Positions 33,041-44,125 of a DNA stretch of 64,000 bases are shown here, one piece after another (positions within the stretch are counted from its first letter, which is position 1; the number at the start of each line of letters is the position of its first letter). A model generated the notes under the pieces. That model saw only the letters and a list, made by a program, of their open reading frames with translations. It made no database searches and was not told the origin of the DNA. The stretch is from Triatoma infestans. Lineage: Eukaryota; Arthropoda; Insecta; Hemiptera; Reduviidae. Where the stretch lies: positions 1 to 64,000 of the forward strand of contig JAAEAF010002736.1 in NCBI GenBank assembly GCA_011037195.1, in the 5' to 3' direction. Both the position numbers and the translations under genes were made by a program.

Positions 33041-34310
33041 TGACATTTCTCGCACTTTAGAAGGTAAGAAGGTATTTTCTGTGCTAGTTTTAAGGATGGT
33101 TATTATCATGTAGAATTAGATTAGATAACGCATCAGCCGACATCTGTACATTTGGAACAATATATGGAGATACAGATTTATGAGATTACCATTTGGTATT
33201 AAGTCGGCGCCAGAGATTTTCCAGCATCATGTATCTAGATTGTTTGGAGACATTCCAGGAGTCTGTACTTATTTTGATGATATTCTTTTAGCTGGAGCTA
33301 ATAAGGAAGATCATGATAAGGCATTAAGTAAAGTATTTGAACGTGCTCGAAGATATAATTTTAAGTTAAACGCAGCAAAAATTCAGCACAGACAAGAGTC
33401 AGTAAAATACTTGGGGCAAGTGTTTTCAGATCAAGGGATTGCTGTTGGCCAACAATATTTAGACGTTATTCAGAAGCTGCCGGAACCGAAGAATAAGGCA
33501 GAGGTGCTTAGGGTTCTTGGCATATTCAAATATGTATCAAAGTTTGTGTCAGGTTTGTCAGAAATTTCTACTCCACTAAGGGAGCTTACGAAAAATGATA
33601 TCGAATGGAGATGGTCAGCTATCGAAAAACAAGCGTTTCAGCGACTGAAGAATATTATAATTGAGTCTCCTGTGCTAGCTTATTTTGACCCCAAGAAGAG
33701 TACGTAAGTGCAGGTGGACGCATCAAACCATGGATTAGGAGCATGATTAATGCAAGAAGGTAGGTCTATAGCCTTCGCATCGCGCATTTTAAATGCTACA
33801 GAACAGAAGTATGCAATTATTGAGAAAGAACTGCTGGCTATCCATTTTGGCATTCGAAAATTCCATCATTTTGTCTATGGTTTAAAATTTATTGTAAAAA
33901 CCGACCACAAACCGCTAGTGAATATCTGTTCTAAGAAAATAAACAGTTTAAGCCCTTGTCTTCAAAGAATACGTTTGAAGTAATTAAACTATGATTTTAA
34001 TGTTTTTTACAAACCTGGCAGAGATATGTTAGCTCCTGACGCATTGTCCCGGTTACATTTGAAAAATACTGAGCCATCCACCAATATTGAGTTTGTTGTA
34101 CATGCTTTTATGAAGTCACTTCCGCTGTCATGCAGACAGAGAGAAAGATTTTTGCAAGATATGTGTGATGATGTGGAGTTAAAGAAGCTAAAAGAGTTTA
34201 TAGAGAACGGATGGCCGAGGAAAGTACCTAAGGAATTGGCATCTTATCCAAAGGATGTAACGGTTTGTGATGAACTTTTAATTTGGGATAACAGATTTGG
34301 TGGTACCTAA
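33015..34310 (+). pseudogene. pol: Gypsy RT palm and RNase H, element 3
   Basis: Begins within RT: R-E-Q-Y-V-I-P-T-I-D-D-I (33,015-33,050), R-L-P-F-G-I-K-S-A-P-E-I-F-Q and catalytic Y-F-D-D near 33,270. Then L-G-Q-V, RNase H with F-A-S-R-I-L-N and T-D-H-K-P-L-V, and a linker to integrase. Stop or shift lesions near 33,100, 33,707 and 33,983. Confidence 0.88.
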
Positions 34311-35330
34311 AGCTCTAAGAACAGATATGTTGAACATCTTGCATACAAGTCATGTTGGCATTGAAAATCTCAGGCAAGGGCGAAGCAGACAATTGTCTGG
34401 ACGGGCATTAATGCGGACATTGAAGACTACTTAAAAAACTGTGTTGTTTGCCAGAAGTTTGCCCGCAAAAATGTGAAAGAGCCACTATTGAGTCACCCGC
34501 TACCATCAAGAGCATGGCAAAACCTATTTATTGACATATGACACGGAAGACTATTTAGTGGTAGTTGATGCATACTCTTACTGGCTGGAAATTGTATCTA
34601 TTAGAAATAAAACTGTGATGGAAGTTATCTTGAAGTTGAAAGCGATATTTGCCAAGTTCGGCATTCCGGAAACTGTCGTTTGTGATAATGTGCCGTTCGC
34701 ATCGACAGAGATGAAGAAATTTGCTGAAGACTATCTTTTTGATATCAAAACTAGAAGTCCAAACTATGCCCAAACGAACTCGTTTGCTGAAAGGGGTGTT
34801 GGAATATTGAAAGGTATTTTAAAGAAAGTTAAAGAACAAGGCTCCGATGTATTTCTAGCGCTTCTGGAATACAGGAATACCCCATTAAAACACCTTAACT
34901 TATCGCCAGCCCAGTTGCTAATGAACCGCTCCTGTAGAACTAGATTGCCTACTACAGCGGAAAGATTGATTCCTAAGGTAATTGGGGATGTATCTGATAA
35001 ACTCAGGAAGAAACAGGCGCTGACAAAAAAGTATTACGATAATGGGGCTAAACAGTTAAACGATTTGTTACCTCGGGAAAAAATTTGGATACAAGTTCCT
35101 GAAGAAAACAGATGGCATTCGGGGTATGTATTAAGAAAACATGAGGATGCGCCTAGATCATATATTGTAACTGATGAAGAAACTGGAAGAGTCATTAGGA
35201 GGAATAAAAGACAACTTCGTCTGATAAATGGAATGAGGGAGGCAACAGTTCACCATGAACCGTTTGAAGGAAAAAGACAAAGCAAGAGAGAGAGAAACTT
35301 ACCGTCGAGATTTAAAGATTATGTATTATA
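34310..35330 (+). pseudogene. Gypsy integrase, element 3
   Basis: A broken zinc-binding part (34,320-34,530), then an open frame of 278 codons (34,531-35,367). It carries integrase core features (V-V-V-D-A-Y-S, V-C-D-N with the Asp of the D-D-E triad, a Glu in the A-E-R region) and the C-terminal tail with Y-Y-D-N-G-A-K and R-N-K-R-Q-L. The last codons run into the purine tract. Confidence 0.87.
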
Positions 35331-35353
35331 TAAAAAAAAAAAAAAGGAGGGGA

Positions 35354-35535
35354 TGTTATATGAATGAAAGAATATCGATTATGTATGCTAGAGTATCGAT
35401 TACGTATTCGATGGAATAAGAAAAAGTAGGAGGTATTGATAGCAGTAAGTGGAGTGTATGCTTGACAATAAAACGAGTGTAACTAAAAAGATCTGATGCA
35501 CTATATAACTCTGTGTATTTATTACATTTAAAACA
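35354..35535 (+). repeat. 3' LTR of element 3
   Basis: Starts TGTTATATGAATGA after GGAGGGGA and ends AAAACA before CAGAG. 182 bp, collinear with 32,151-32,333. Confidence 0.88.
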
Positions 35536-35830
35536 CAGAGGGCACTTTGCCCTAAGATACAACGAAATTTTAGACGGCTTCAGGAGAATTGATCTACATA
35601 AAATTCCCTTAAACGGTTGTCAAACTCATACGGCGCCACATCTTGAATATGTTGCAACTAGAATACACAGTTCAGATAAAGGAGCCTACTGCAAGGGGTA
35701 CCTGCTACTGTCGTAAAATCTCCATGGTTTAAGATGCCAGTCATAAACAAACATGTAGCGCAAATGTTGCACAGAAGGGATAGATTACTTAAAGAGCTTT
35801 ACAAATACATATAAGATTCTTTTTAATGAT
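35536..35830 (+). mobile_element. LINE RNase H fragment, right part, and adjacent LINE-like piece
   Basis: Continues W-I-R with G-H-F-A-L-R-Y-N-E-I-L-D-G, so it restores the split RNase H. At 35,715-35,815 a separate reading S-P-W-F-K-M-P...R-R-D-R-L-L-K-E-L-Y-K resembles the EN-RT linker of LINEs. That assignment is weaker. Confidence 0.6.
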
Positions 35831-36319
35831 AGGAAATTATATTCTCTAACAAGACAGATATCATGAAACTAGTACACGAATTCTTGAAATATAGTAAACT
35901 GAATATAGATATCATACAGCTTATAGACATTGTAAATGTGAACCTTAAGATTAGACTAAATTTATCGTGACATTGGATCTCGTACATCTCCAACGCTAGC
36001 TGTGCGGTGAAAACCTATGCCATTTCCCAAATCTAGCCCGAAACACTCTCACGAATTCCTCTTACTCCTCATGTTCGTACAATATGCAGAATGAACAATT
36101 GTCTTGATGTTCAAATTTTGCGATTTTGTCATAACTTAAATAAAGAGATGGTGGGGAAAAAGTGTTGGTAGGAGGAGAAGTGATTACATTGTAACCAATT
36201 AGGGCGCACCAACTACGAATAATATTTGCAATTCACCGCCCCAAATTCGGCACAACTATCTAAAATCGTTGTTGGGGCGACAAAATATTTCAAAGTAAAA
36301 GTGATTGGGTTTCATGTGT

Positions 36320-36620
36320 GCAGACAATACAGGAAGTTTAAAGAAAATCGCGAAAAAATGGGGGGGGGGAATTCAGTAAAGTCGCACTTCCGATAAATTT
36401 TAGACCTACCAGAACCTTCGTGTCAGATGCGGTAGAGATATCTAAAGAGGATATAAAATTTCCGCTTCCTACAACGTTTCGTTTTTGAAATTTTTTTTTA
36501 TGACACACACACACACATTCAGACTGTTTGCTAAAAACATTTTTTCGTACTACAAAACATGTATTTCCGGTGAAAACCCAATTTCGAAAATTTGTCTCGA
36601 CAGCAGCACTTCCTTGTCCA
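36320..36620 (-). repeat. (GT)n-family repeat, inverted copy
   Basis: The reverse complement carries the GT run (36,502-36,517), AAACGAAA, TTTCTGACACGAAGGTTCTGG, ATCGGAAGTGCGACTTTA and CCCATTTTTTCGCGATTTTC, as in 15,360-15,730 and 16,040-16,260. Confidence 0.65.
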
Positions 36621-36789
36621 GCAGTAAAGGAAAGTAAAACAAAACAAAAAAGAAAGAAATACGAATGAAATGAAATTGCTGTGTGGGTTTGGTTAGTGTT
36701 ATAGAGCATGGACTAGTATTTGGGAGGTTGCTAGTTAGAGTCCCGCGTATAACTGTCCAATTTATATTAGTTTTTTACTAACATATAGT

Positions 36790-37560
36790 GCACTGCTACC
36801 AAAAAAAGTCTGTTGTCCTACCCCACTGGTGCCAAGGGTGAGGCTACTCGTCTACAGCACCTCTTTCAGATTAAGATCTCTGAGGAATTTCAGGATCTGG
36901 GGAGGATATTTATTCCATCAACGCCTAGTAACTACCCACGCTTCAAAATCTTCTCTGGATGATAGCATCGCAGTCTGCTAGATTGTTTATGCGATGTAGA
37001 GAGTTTCCTCCAAATCCCTACAAAATCTGAAGGTGCTATTCCTAGGGTCAGCTTCTTCAGGTACTCCCTGAATCTACAATACCCCGTGAGGAAACAAACC
37101 CGTCAGCACACGAAGCCTATTTTTATTTAAACTGGGGCACTCTTCAGAACTTTTCAGGTTATTTATGTTTTGGCAGTTTTGCCTCAGTACTGGGAGGATT
37201 TGCCCACTTTCTCCTCATTTCTGTCAACTCAGAAATTTTTTTGACAGACTGGTCCCTTATTTGTCAAAAAGATTCAGGCCCTATAAAGGGAAATGCAGCG
37301 CCTTTCTTTTCCACGGTGTCGGTTATATCATTTCCTTCCACGCTAACATGCTCTGGCACCCAAGAAAGGGTAACTCTATTGCTCCTTCCCTGGTCACTGA
37401 GTTTGCCGAGGCGCTCCCATACCATTCTTAAGATGTAGCGTATGAAGTCAGTGCTAAAATGGCGGCCTGTCCATCGGATAGGATTACAACGCCCAGATTT
37501 CGTTATTTTAAAAAATTTTAATAGTAAAGTATGTACTTCCGCCTCCGTCCACGACACCTA
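36790..37560 (-). mobile_element. LINE fragment: RNase H and C-terminal region
   Basis: The minus strand reads V-W-E-R-L-G-K-L, N-R-V-T-L-S-W-V-P-E-H-V-S-V-E-G-N-D-I-T-D (RNase H final motif, with the usual A-D changed to T-D). Past several stops, L-T-G-Y-C-R-F-R-E-Y-L follows, the post-RNase H motif. Non-functional. Confidence 0.75.
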
Positions 37561-37564
37561 ATTT

Positions 37565-38330
37565 GCTAGTTAAGCTCGTCTGAAATAATAAATGTTATTC
37601 CACATTAAATAACTTATTGCTAATGAGCCTGTGAAGTTTCTTTGAACTTTTCTTTATTTTCAAAGCATTAATTTCAATAAGACAGAAAGAATTTTCCAGT
37701 AAAGTAATTAATCTTGAAAGCACCTTATGAGCTTCTGGCAGTGAAAAGTTCAAGAAAAACTATTAATATTAGATAATATTATGAACGAAAGAATATATAT
37801 GCAGTTTTGTGTTTTCGGTGAAATGAACATATAAGTGGTACTGCTAGTAATAAAAACATAATGTGCCTGCAATATGGCAGAACTTTTAGGACAGACTCAT
37901 ATGTGTCTTTAGTTAGTTAAAGGTGTATCATATTTCGTAAGTATTTTTTTTTAAATAACAGGAAAACAGGTTATTACTAACATTTTCAATTTTTTAAAAT
38001 GAGACACTGACAGACAGCGCTGTATAATGGCAGGACTTGTACATGTATCTAGTGAAGCAGAAAAACCAATGATCCACAATAACCACGTAGAATGTCTTGA
38101 AAAAGGACTTGGATCGAAACTGTAAAGAAAAAAATTGTGTAAAAATTGGGTTTGATTAAATTCTTAATAATTAATCACTATTTTGTTAAAGTGATTTGAA
38201 TAAATCATAAAACTAGAAATTTTTAGAGAAATCAAAAGTTACTTTGTTCATCATACTTACTGTTAACTTTGTTACACATTAATAAGAAACTTACTAGAAT
38301 TCGATCTTGATTTTGAATCGGAAAATATAA
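37565..38330. other. No gene recognised
   Basis: AT-rich intronic sequence of gene B. I looked on the minus strand for the SLC5 exon missing between exons 6 and 7 and saw no convincing candidate. Confidence 0.5.
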
Positions 38331-39150
38331 GGAAAATGTTGGCATCAACATTTCTTCACGGATAATCGTTGTTTACAATGCCCAGCTACATACATAGGAC
38401 AAACATCTCAATATTTAAAAAATAGACTGTATCAACATAAATACGACTGTAAAACTAAAAAATCGACTGCCATGACTACAGCACTAACCAAACACTGCAT
38501 ACAATACAAACATGAATTTGACGTAGAAAACACCAAAATTCTCTCCATCAACAATAATAATAAAAAAAGAAATATATTGGAAATTGTTCATATTAAAAAA
38601 GATAAATTATCTATTAATTTTAGAACAGACACCAAAAACCTATCCCTCAGTTATAACAATCTCCTGGAATTTCCAAAACAACATACAGACTAAGACACGG
38701 TTTTCCCATCCGCTCTCCTAGCCCTTTATAAACCTTGACCACCCCAAACAGCTTGGTGATGGTATGTCACAGGTTAAACTAGTTAATTATTACTAAATTC
38801 TAACCTGAAAAATTTTTGTAAGTACATTTCCTAAGTTATTTCCATACTTTACTCTTATATATGCCACATATTGTCAAAGTTTCAATAGTTGTGATTTAGT
38901 TTAATATTGATCTGTTCTACAACAATAGTTTAAAATAAATTTAAATGTGCTATATATATCATACTCTTTATTTAGTTTATTTATATAGTTTATTTTAAAA
39001 AATTTGTATTCTGGAAATATTTAGTTTAAGTTCATATTTATGTTGTTTCTATTTTTTAATGATTTGTATTTAAACCTTTGTACAGACCCTGAAGAAGGCA
39101 ATAAATTTGCCGAAACGTCGGTAGAAATTTAAAAAGAGCTCTTTTGTATG
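38330..39150 (+). mobile_element. Penelope-like element 3' part: GIY-YIG endonuclease and terminal region
   Basis: One frame reads C-P-A-T-Y-I-G-Q-T-S-Q-Y-L-K-N-R-L-Y-Q-H from about 38,380, the T-Y-I-G-x-T-x-x-x-L-x-x-R-x-x-x-H pattern of the GIY-YIG endonuclease that ends Penelope ORFs. It continues open to 38,693. The 3' region ends with a hammerhead-like motif at 39,085-39,130. The RT domain is absent. Confidence 0.8.
39085..39130 (+). ncRNA. Hammerhead-ribozyme-like motif in the Penelope-like element
   Basis: CCCTGAAGA is followed by a GGCAA/TTGCC hairpin and then GAAACGTCGG. This fits the hammerhead core (CUGAUGA, stem II, GAAAC) with one change, U to A, in the first strand. Position at the end of a Penelope element agrees with the known hammerheads of these elements. 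Activity is doubtful. Confidence 0.5.
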
Positions 39151-39323
39151 TATGACCGATCCTCAAAATCCAATTTACAACATTGAATACAGCGGTCGTA
39201 ACGAACACCAAAAACTTTAATTGTATGTTTAACCTTCCTGCACAGACTCAAATAAAAACAGGCAAACTTACTGTGCGCATGCCCGAACAGTTAGTACACG
39301 ATTTGATCCTCAGACTGCTTTGA

Positions 39324-39327
39324 TCGA
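39324..39327 (+). repeat. Target-site duplication TCGA, left of errantivirus copy B
   Basis: TCGA here and at 46,002-46,005 bracket the LTRs exactly. Four bp is the usual duplication for gypsy-type errantiviruses. Confidence 0.9.
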
Positions 39328-39569
39328 AGTTATGACACTATCTCTAGGAAAACTAACACTGCTACGTCAGCAGGAGCTGACAGCATATAAATACTCCCAC
39401 CGGCCAGCAGGCAGGCAGTTCCAAGCTCACCACCGTACAGTACAGTTCTAAGTGTCTATAGTTTACTCAAGTGTTCACCAGTATATTAAATTGTTGTAAT
39501 CATTATTGAATTGTGTAACTAAATAAATAACTTTTTAAAAAGTCAACTCCGGGTTCTTGAAACATAACT
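39328..39569 (+). repeat. 5' LTR of errantivirus copy B
   Basis: 242 bp, AGTTATG...CATAACT, with TATAAATA at 39,386-39,393. By eye it differs at 8 positions from the 3' LTR of the same element, all substitutions. Confidence 0.95.
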
Positions 39570-39586
39570 GGCGCCCGAACAGGGAC
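39569..39586 (+). promoter_or_regulatory. Primer-binding site, tRNA-Lys type
   Basis: TGGCGCCCGAACAGGGAC, 18 nt, overlaps the last LTR base. This is the complement of the 3' end of tRNA-Lys(UUU) and the same sequence used by lentiviruses. Confidence 0.9.
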
Positions 39587-39840
39587 CCCGAAGGCTTGTA
39601 AGTCAAATAGTGCGACCACTTGTCTCAGGTGCGACCAATTGTCTCACCACATCCAAAGAAGGCTTGATGCTCCCACATCAGTGGCTTATTCGCGGTACTC
39701 TACTCACAAGGACCCGGACTATCCTCAGACGATAGAAGAAAGGCAAGCTGGCGAATCAACAACAACGCTTAAAACCTGTAAGTAGCTCATCTGTCCTTAA
39801 ATCCTCTAAATTAGTCATCCCTAAAGAAACCATCCCGGAA

Positions 39841-40991
39841 ATGGCCCAAATTAACTACAAAATATCCAAGGAAGACTACGACCACATTCCCTACTTTGAC
39901 GTAAACCCTTCTGAGCTAGCGTTTTTCTGCGAAATTGTCGAAAGTGCATTCGCCACAGTCTGCGCAGAAAACATAATTGAAAGAGACTATAACCATAATA
40001 TTCTTTTTATAAAAGTTAAAAGTAAATTACTAGGGCCCGCTAGAAACATACTCCTCTCACATAATGTAGACCATCTGTTAAATTTATTAATGTACTTAAA
40101 AGAGAGTTTCGCTGACTCGAGATCTTATGAGATACTCAAGGATGAAATTCTACAGACTAAAATGCATGCTAGAGAATCTCCCATTGACTTCGTCAATAGG
40201 ATACAAGAACTACGTAATCTAGTTTATATTAGACTTAAGTTAGACGGACTTACAGCGGACGCTCTGAAACAACTTATAACGGGGTCGACAAGGAAATAAT
40301 TTTCCACATATATAAATGCCTGCCACCGACATTAAGCAACCACATCAGGATCTTCGACCCTAGCACCCTTGACGAAGTACGAAAGATCATTTACAACAAA
40401 TGTTCTTTCATTATAGCGAACCTAAACTCCTCCCACGGTCCTAAAAGGCCCAACCAACCCTTCCGGAAACCAAACCCGTACAACCAATTCCAACAGCCTT
40501 ATAGACCGAATAACCAATACAGACCGAATCCACAATACGTCCCAGTGAATCAGACCCCTAACTACCATTACCAACCAATTGAATTTAATCCCAGGCCCAT
40601 AGAACAAAGACCTCAAACTTCCCTTCACAGACAACAACCGCAACCACCCCAACGACCAAATTTTGGACAATCTATGAATCCAAACAATCCTAATAACCCG
40701 AACAATCCCAACCATCCTTTTAATTGACCCAGATTACCTCCTGGTTACTTTTCTCAAAATACGGTGTCTATGCGAACAGCAGGCAGACCCCGTTTCAAAG
40801 ATTACATCTCTCCTCACGAACTAACTCACTGCCAAAATGACGATCACCCCGAAAATTATGCTGAACAAGATAAAACGTACGAAAACAGACTCTCCCGTTT
40901 AGAGAACTCTATAGGAAAAATAACTGAAAAATTCGATCATTTTTTAGACGTTGGCCACGGGAGCCAAGAAGGCCCCCCGAATTCAACCTAA
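39841..40991 (+). pseudogene. gag: Errantivirus gag, copy B, frame-broken
   Basis: Starts M-A-Q-I-N-Y after a 270-bp leader. The first 152 codons (to 40,299) form the helical capsid-like part. The frame then shifts near 40,296 and the capsid end plus a basic, Asn/Pro/Gln-rich nucleocapsid-like tail continue in other frames to 40,991. No CCHC zinc knuckle was seen, as is usual in errantiviral Gag. The tail includes an N-P/N-N-P low-complexity run at about 40,678-40,715. Confidence 0.85.
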
Positions 40992-41029
40992 ACCTAGTAG
41001 ACAAGTCTCTCCCACACTTTGAAGACAGA

Positions 41030-44000
41030 TACGGACTAAAATGGCTCATCGACACCGGATCAGCAGAAAACTACATAAACCCTAACGTTGTCCCTACTGA
41101 CGTAGCATTATCCAACGACCCATTCATAATAACCACACCCGCTGGAAAAAAGAATGGAGAACAATCCTGCACCTTCAACATTCAAGCACATTCCACGTAA
41201 ACTTAGAAAACATACCTTAGAAAACTTTTAAAACATAAAATAAGAACCACTGACGAAAACCCAGTATACACCCGAAATTATAGATACCCAGAAATTTACC
41301 GGAAAGACGTACAAGTTGAAATTGACAAACTACTAGAAAACAAAATAATTCAGCACTCAAACTCCCCCTACAACAGCCCAATTTGGGTAGTATCAAAAAA
41401 ACCCGACGCCTCAGGTAAAAAGAAAATAAGAATGGTTATAGACTACCGCAAACTCAACAACAAGACAGTGGAAGACAAATTCCCCCTTCCTAACATTGAA
41501 GACTTATTCGGTAAAATAGGACGCGCGACTTACTTCTCCGCGATCGACTTAGCTTCAGGGTTCCATCAAATCGAGATGGACCCCGAATCAGTTCCCAAGA
41601 CAGCATTCTCCACTGAAAACGGACACTAGGAATTCTTACGCATGCCCTTCGGTCTTAAGAACGCCCCCCTCCCCCACTTTCCAAAGGGCAATGAATTCCA
41701 TCTGTTCTCGGATTCCGAACGTACTAGTATACATGGACGACATTATAATTTTCTCAGACAACTAGACGAACACATAAAACACATCAAGACTGTTTTCGAA
41801 AAACTAAAACAACACAACCTAAAAATACAATTGGACAAAACTGAATTCTTTAAGAGAGAACTACTCTTTTTAGGACATATTATCTCGGACAAAGGAATCC
41901 AGCCAAACCCGGCAAAACTAGAAGCAATTGCGAAATTCCCTATCCCTAAAACGGAAAAACAAATCAAACAATTTCTTGGACTTACTGGCTACTATCGGAA
42001 GATGATTAAATATTACGCTAAAATAGCTAGACCACTGACTCTCGCACTCAGAAAAAACAGAACTATAGTGATTGACGACGATTACAAAAAAGCTTTTGAA
42101 ACTCTTAAATCCCTTCTACAGAATAGTCCTATCTTACAATTACCTGACTTTGAAAAATCTTTTATCCTCACAACAGGCGCTTCCAATTATGCTATTGGAG
42201 CAGTCCTATCCCAGAACATCGACGGAAAAGACCTCCCTATTTCCTTTGCCTCTCGTACGCTAAATAGAGAGGAAGAAAACTATTCCACATAGAAAAAGAA
42301 TTACTGGCCATAGTTTGGGCCTGTAAACACTTTAGACCATACATATACGGACGTAAGTTTACCATACAGACTGACCATAGACCATTACAATGGCTACACA
42401 ACTTGAAGGAACCGAACTCTAAACTAATCCGATGGAAACTACAACTGGCAGACTTCGACGTCAAGTACGTACAAGGAAAAAGTAACGTAGTAGCAGACGC
42501 CCTATCACGAAATCCACCAGAAGAACAGAACGTAAATGCAGTAGAAACCTCTTCCCTAAGTCCAAATCCAGACGAATTCCTCTCTGCCCCTTCACCTGAG
42601 AATAGCGACGACATCCTAGAAGACTTAGCCAGAGCCCTAAACATTACCGCCGAAGACGACAATGACAACATCACCGCCGAAGACGACAATGAAAGCCTAC
42701 AAACTCAACACTCTCAAGAATCCTCTAACAGCCAAGTTAAAATAATAGACGACAAAACTCGCTGTATTAACGTGGAAAAATATCAAATTGTTCTGACTCG
42801 AGGCAACCCAGAGACGAAAATTCCAATCGACAGACCTTTTAACAAAACTCGGTACAACTGGTACACTAGGTACCCATACTCTAACGACATAGACGAATAC
42901 TGCCTAGAGTACTTACAACCGAACCATACGTACGGCGTCCTGTGTTCACCTCCTATCGAATACTCCATTGACGAACAGATATATGAGCAAATCTTTGTCA
43001 ACCTGTCCGACATAATAAAAGACAAATTTCCAACAGAAGAACCTAAGCGCTACTACACCAAAAGACTAGACATAACAGACTCCTCCGAACAAGAAGAAAC
43101 TATTCAAAATTTTCACGTTGGCAAAACTGCACACCGTGGTATACATGAAGTGTACAGAACTCTAACTAAACGTTACTACTGGCCAAAAATGCTAGAACAT
43201 ATAACTAATTAACAACTGTTCCCTTTGTAAGGAAGTTAAATACGAACGCAAACCAATTCGACAAGTTTACGAAATTACCCCTACACCTTCTAAACCATTC
43301 GAAAAACTCCACGGAGACATACGTATTGCATTACGACGGAAAGCAAACTTTCACTATAATAGACTGTTTTTCAAGAAAACTATATGGGTATCTAATCAAA
43401 ACAGCATCCGCAAATGAAATTGTTCATTCACTAGAAAACTATCTCAGCATATTCCCTTGCCCCAAAACAATTCAATTTGACAATGGTACGGAATTTAAAA
43501 ATGGACTAGTAGAAAATTTCCTAAAATATAATAACATAGAAACACACTTCACTACCCCAAACCACTCAGACTCTAACGGACTGATAAACAGAGCACACTC
43601 AACCCTCATCGAAATCATGAATATTGTAAACCGACAAAAAAATTGCCCCATATACAAAACTTTAAAATTAGCTTTAATAGCATACAACAACTCTATAAGC
43701 TCTAACCTGACTATGACACCTAATGAAATTACTTTCGGGATACAGCCCAATACCTACGCAGAAGACCTAATTTTAGAACAACGAGTCAAAGAATAAATCA
43801 ATATCAATCAATATCAATAATCAATAATAAGTTAAAGAATAAAACGAGTCAATATCTCGCGTAATAAAAGAAAAAATTGACAAAGAAAAAGAGATCCGTA
43901 CAAACAAACTAAACAAAACTAGGGAAAAAGTCGAAATACCCGAGGGAGAAATATTTATTCGAGATAAACAGTATGGAAAAGCCAAACCCAAATTTAAAAG

Positions 44001-44110
44001 AGGGAATTATTCCAGGGAAACAAAATTAACCACAGTACAAAGAAAATCATTTAAAATACATCCTAACCTACTAAAACGACCTAGAAAATACACAAACATA
44101 ACTCTTCCTG
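41030..44110 (+). pseudogene. pol: Errantivirus pol, copy B, frame-broken
   Basis: Same domain order as at 180-3,290: protease D-T-G-S at 41,051-41,062, RT Y-M-D-D at 41,730-41,741, RNase H, acidic linker, integrase. It shares the breaks corresponding to 1,446, 2,378 and 2,485. Private damage: TAC to TAG at 41,626-41,628 and a different C/T-run shift near 41,665-41,675. The linker lacks a 12-bp repeat present in copy A. The RT stretch 41,703-41,910 is strongly diverged from copy A, mostly at third positions. Confidence 0.9.
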
Positions 44111-44125
44111 TTACAGATAAGAGCA

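Larger units (their letters stand above)
32151..35535 (+). mobile_element. Chimeric LTR retrotransposon: BEL/Pao-type Gag with Ty3/gypsy Pol (element 3)
   Basis: LTRs at 32,151-32,333 and 35,354-35,535, both TGTTAT...AACA, with a perfect 5-bp target duplication CAGAG at 32,146-32,150 and 35,536-35,540. Primer-site-like TGGTGTCAGGTG follows the 5' LTR, as in gypsy element 2. A purine tract AAAAAGGAGGGGA precedes the 3' LTR. Gag (32,431-33,015) looks like the DUF1759 Gag of BEL/Pao elements. The rest (33,015-35,330) is a Ty3/gypsy RT palm, RNase H and integrase. Protease and the N-terminal RT are missing at the join near 33,015-33,020. Confidence 0.82.
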
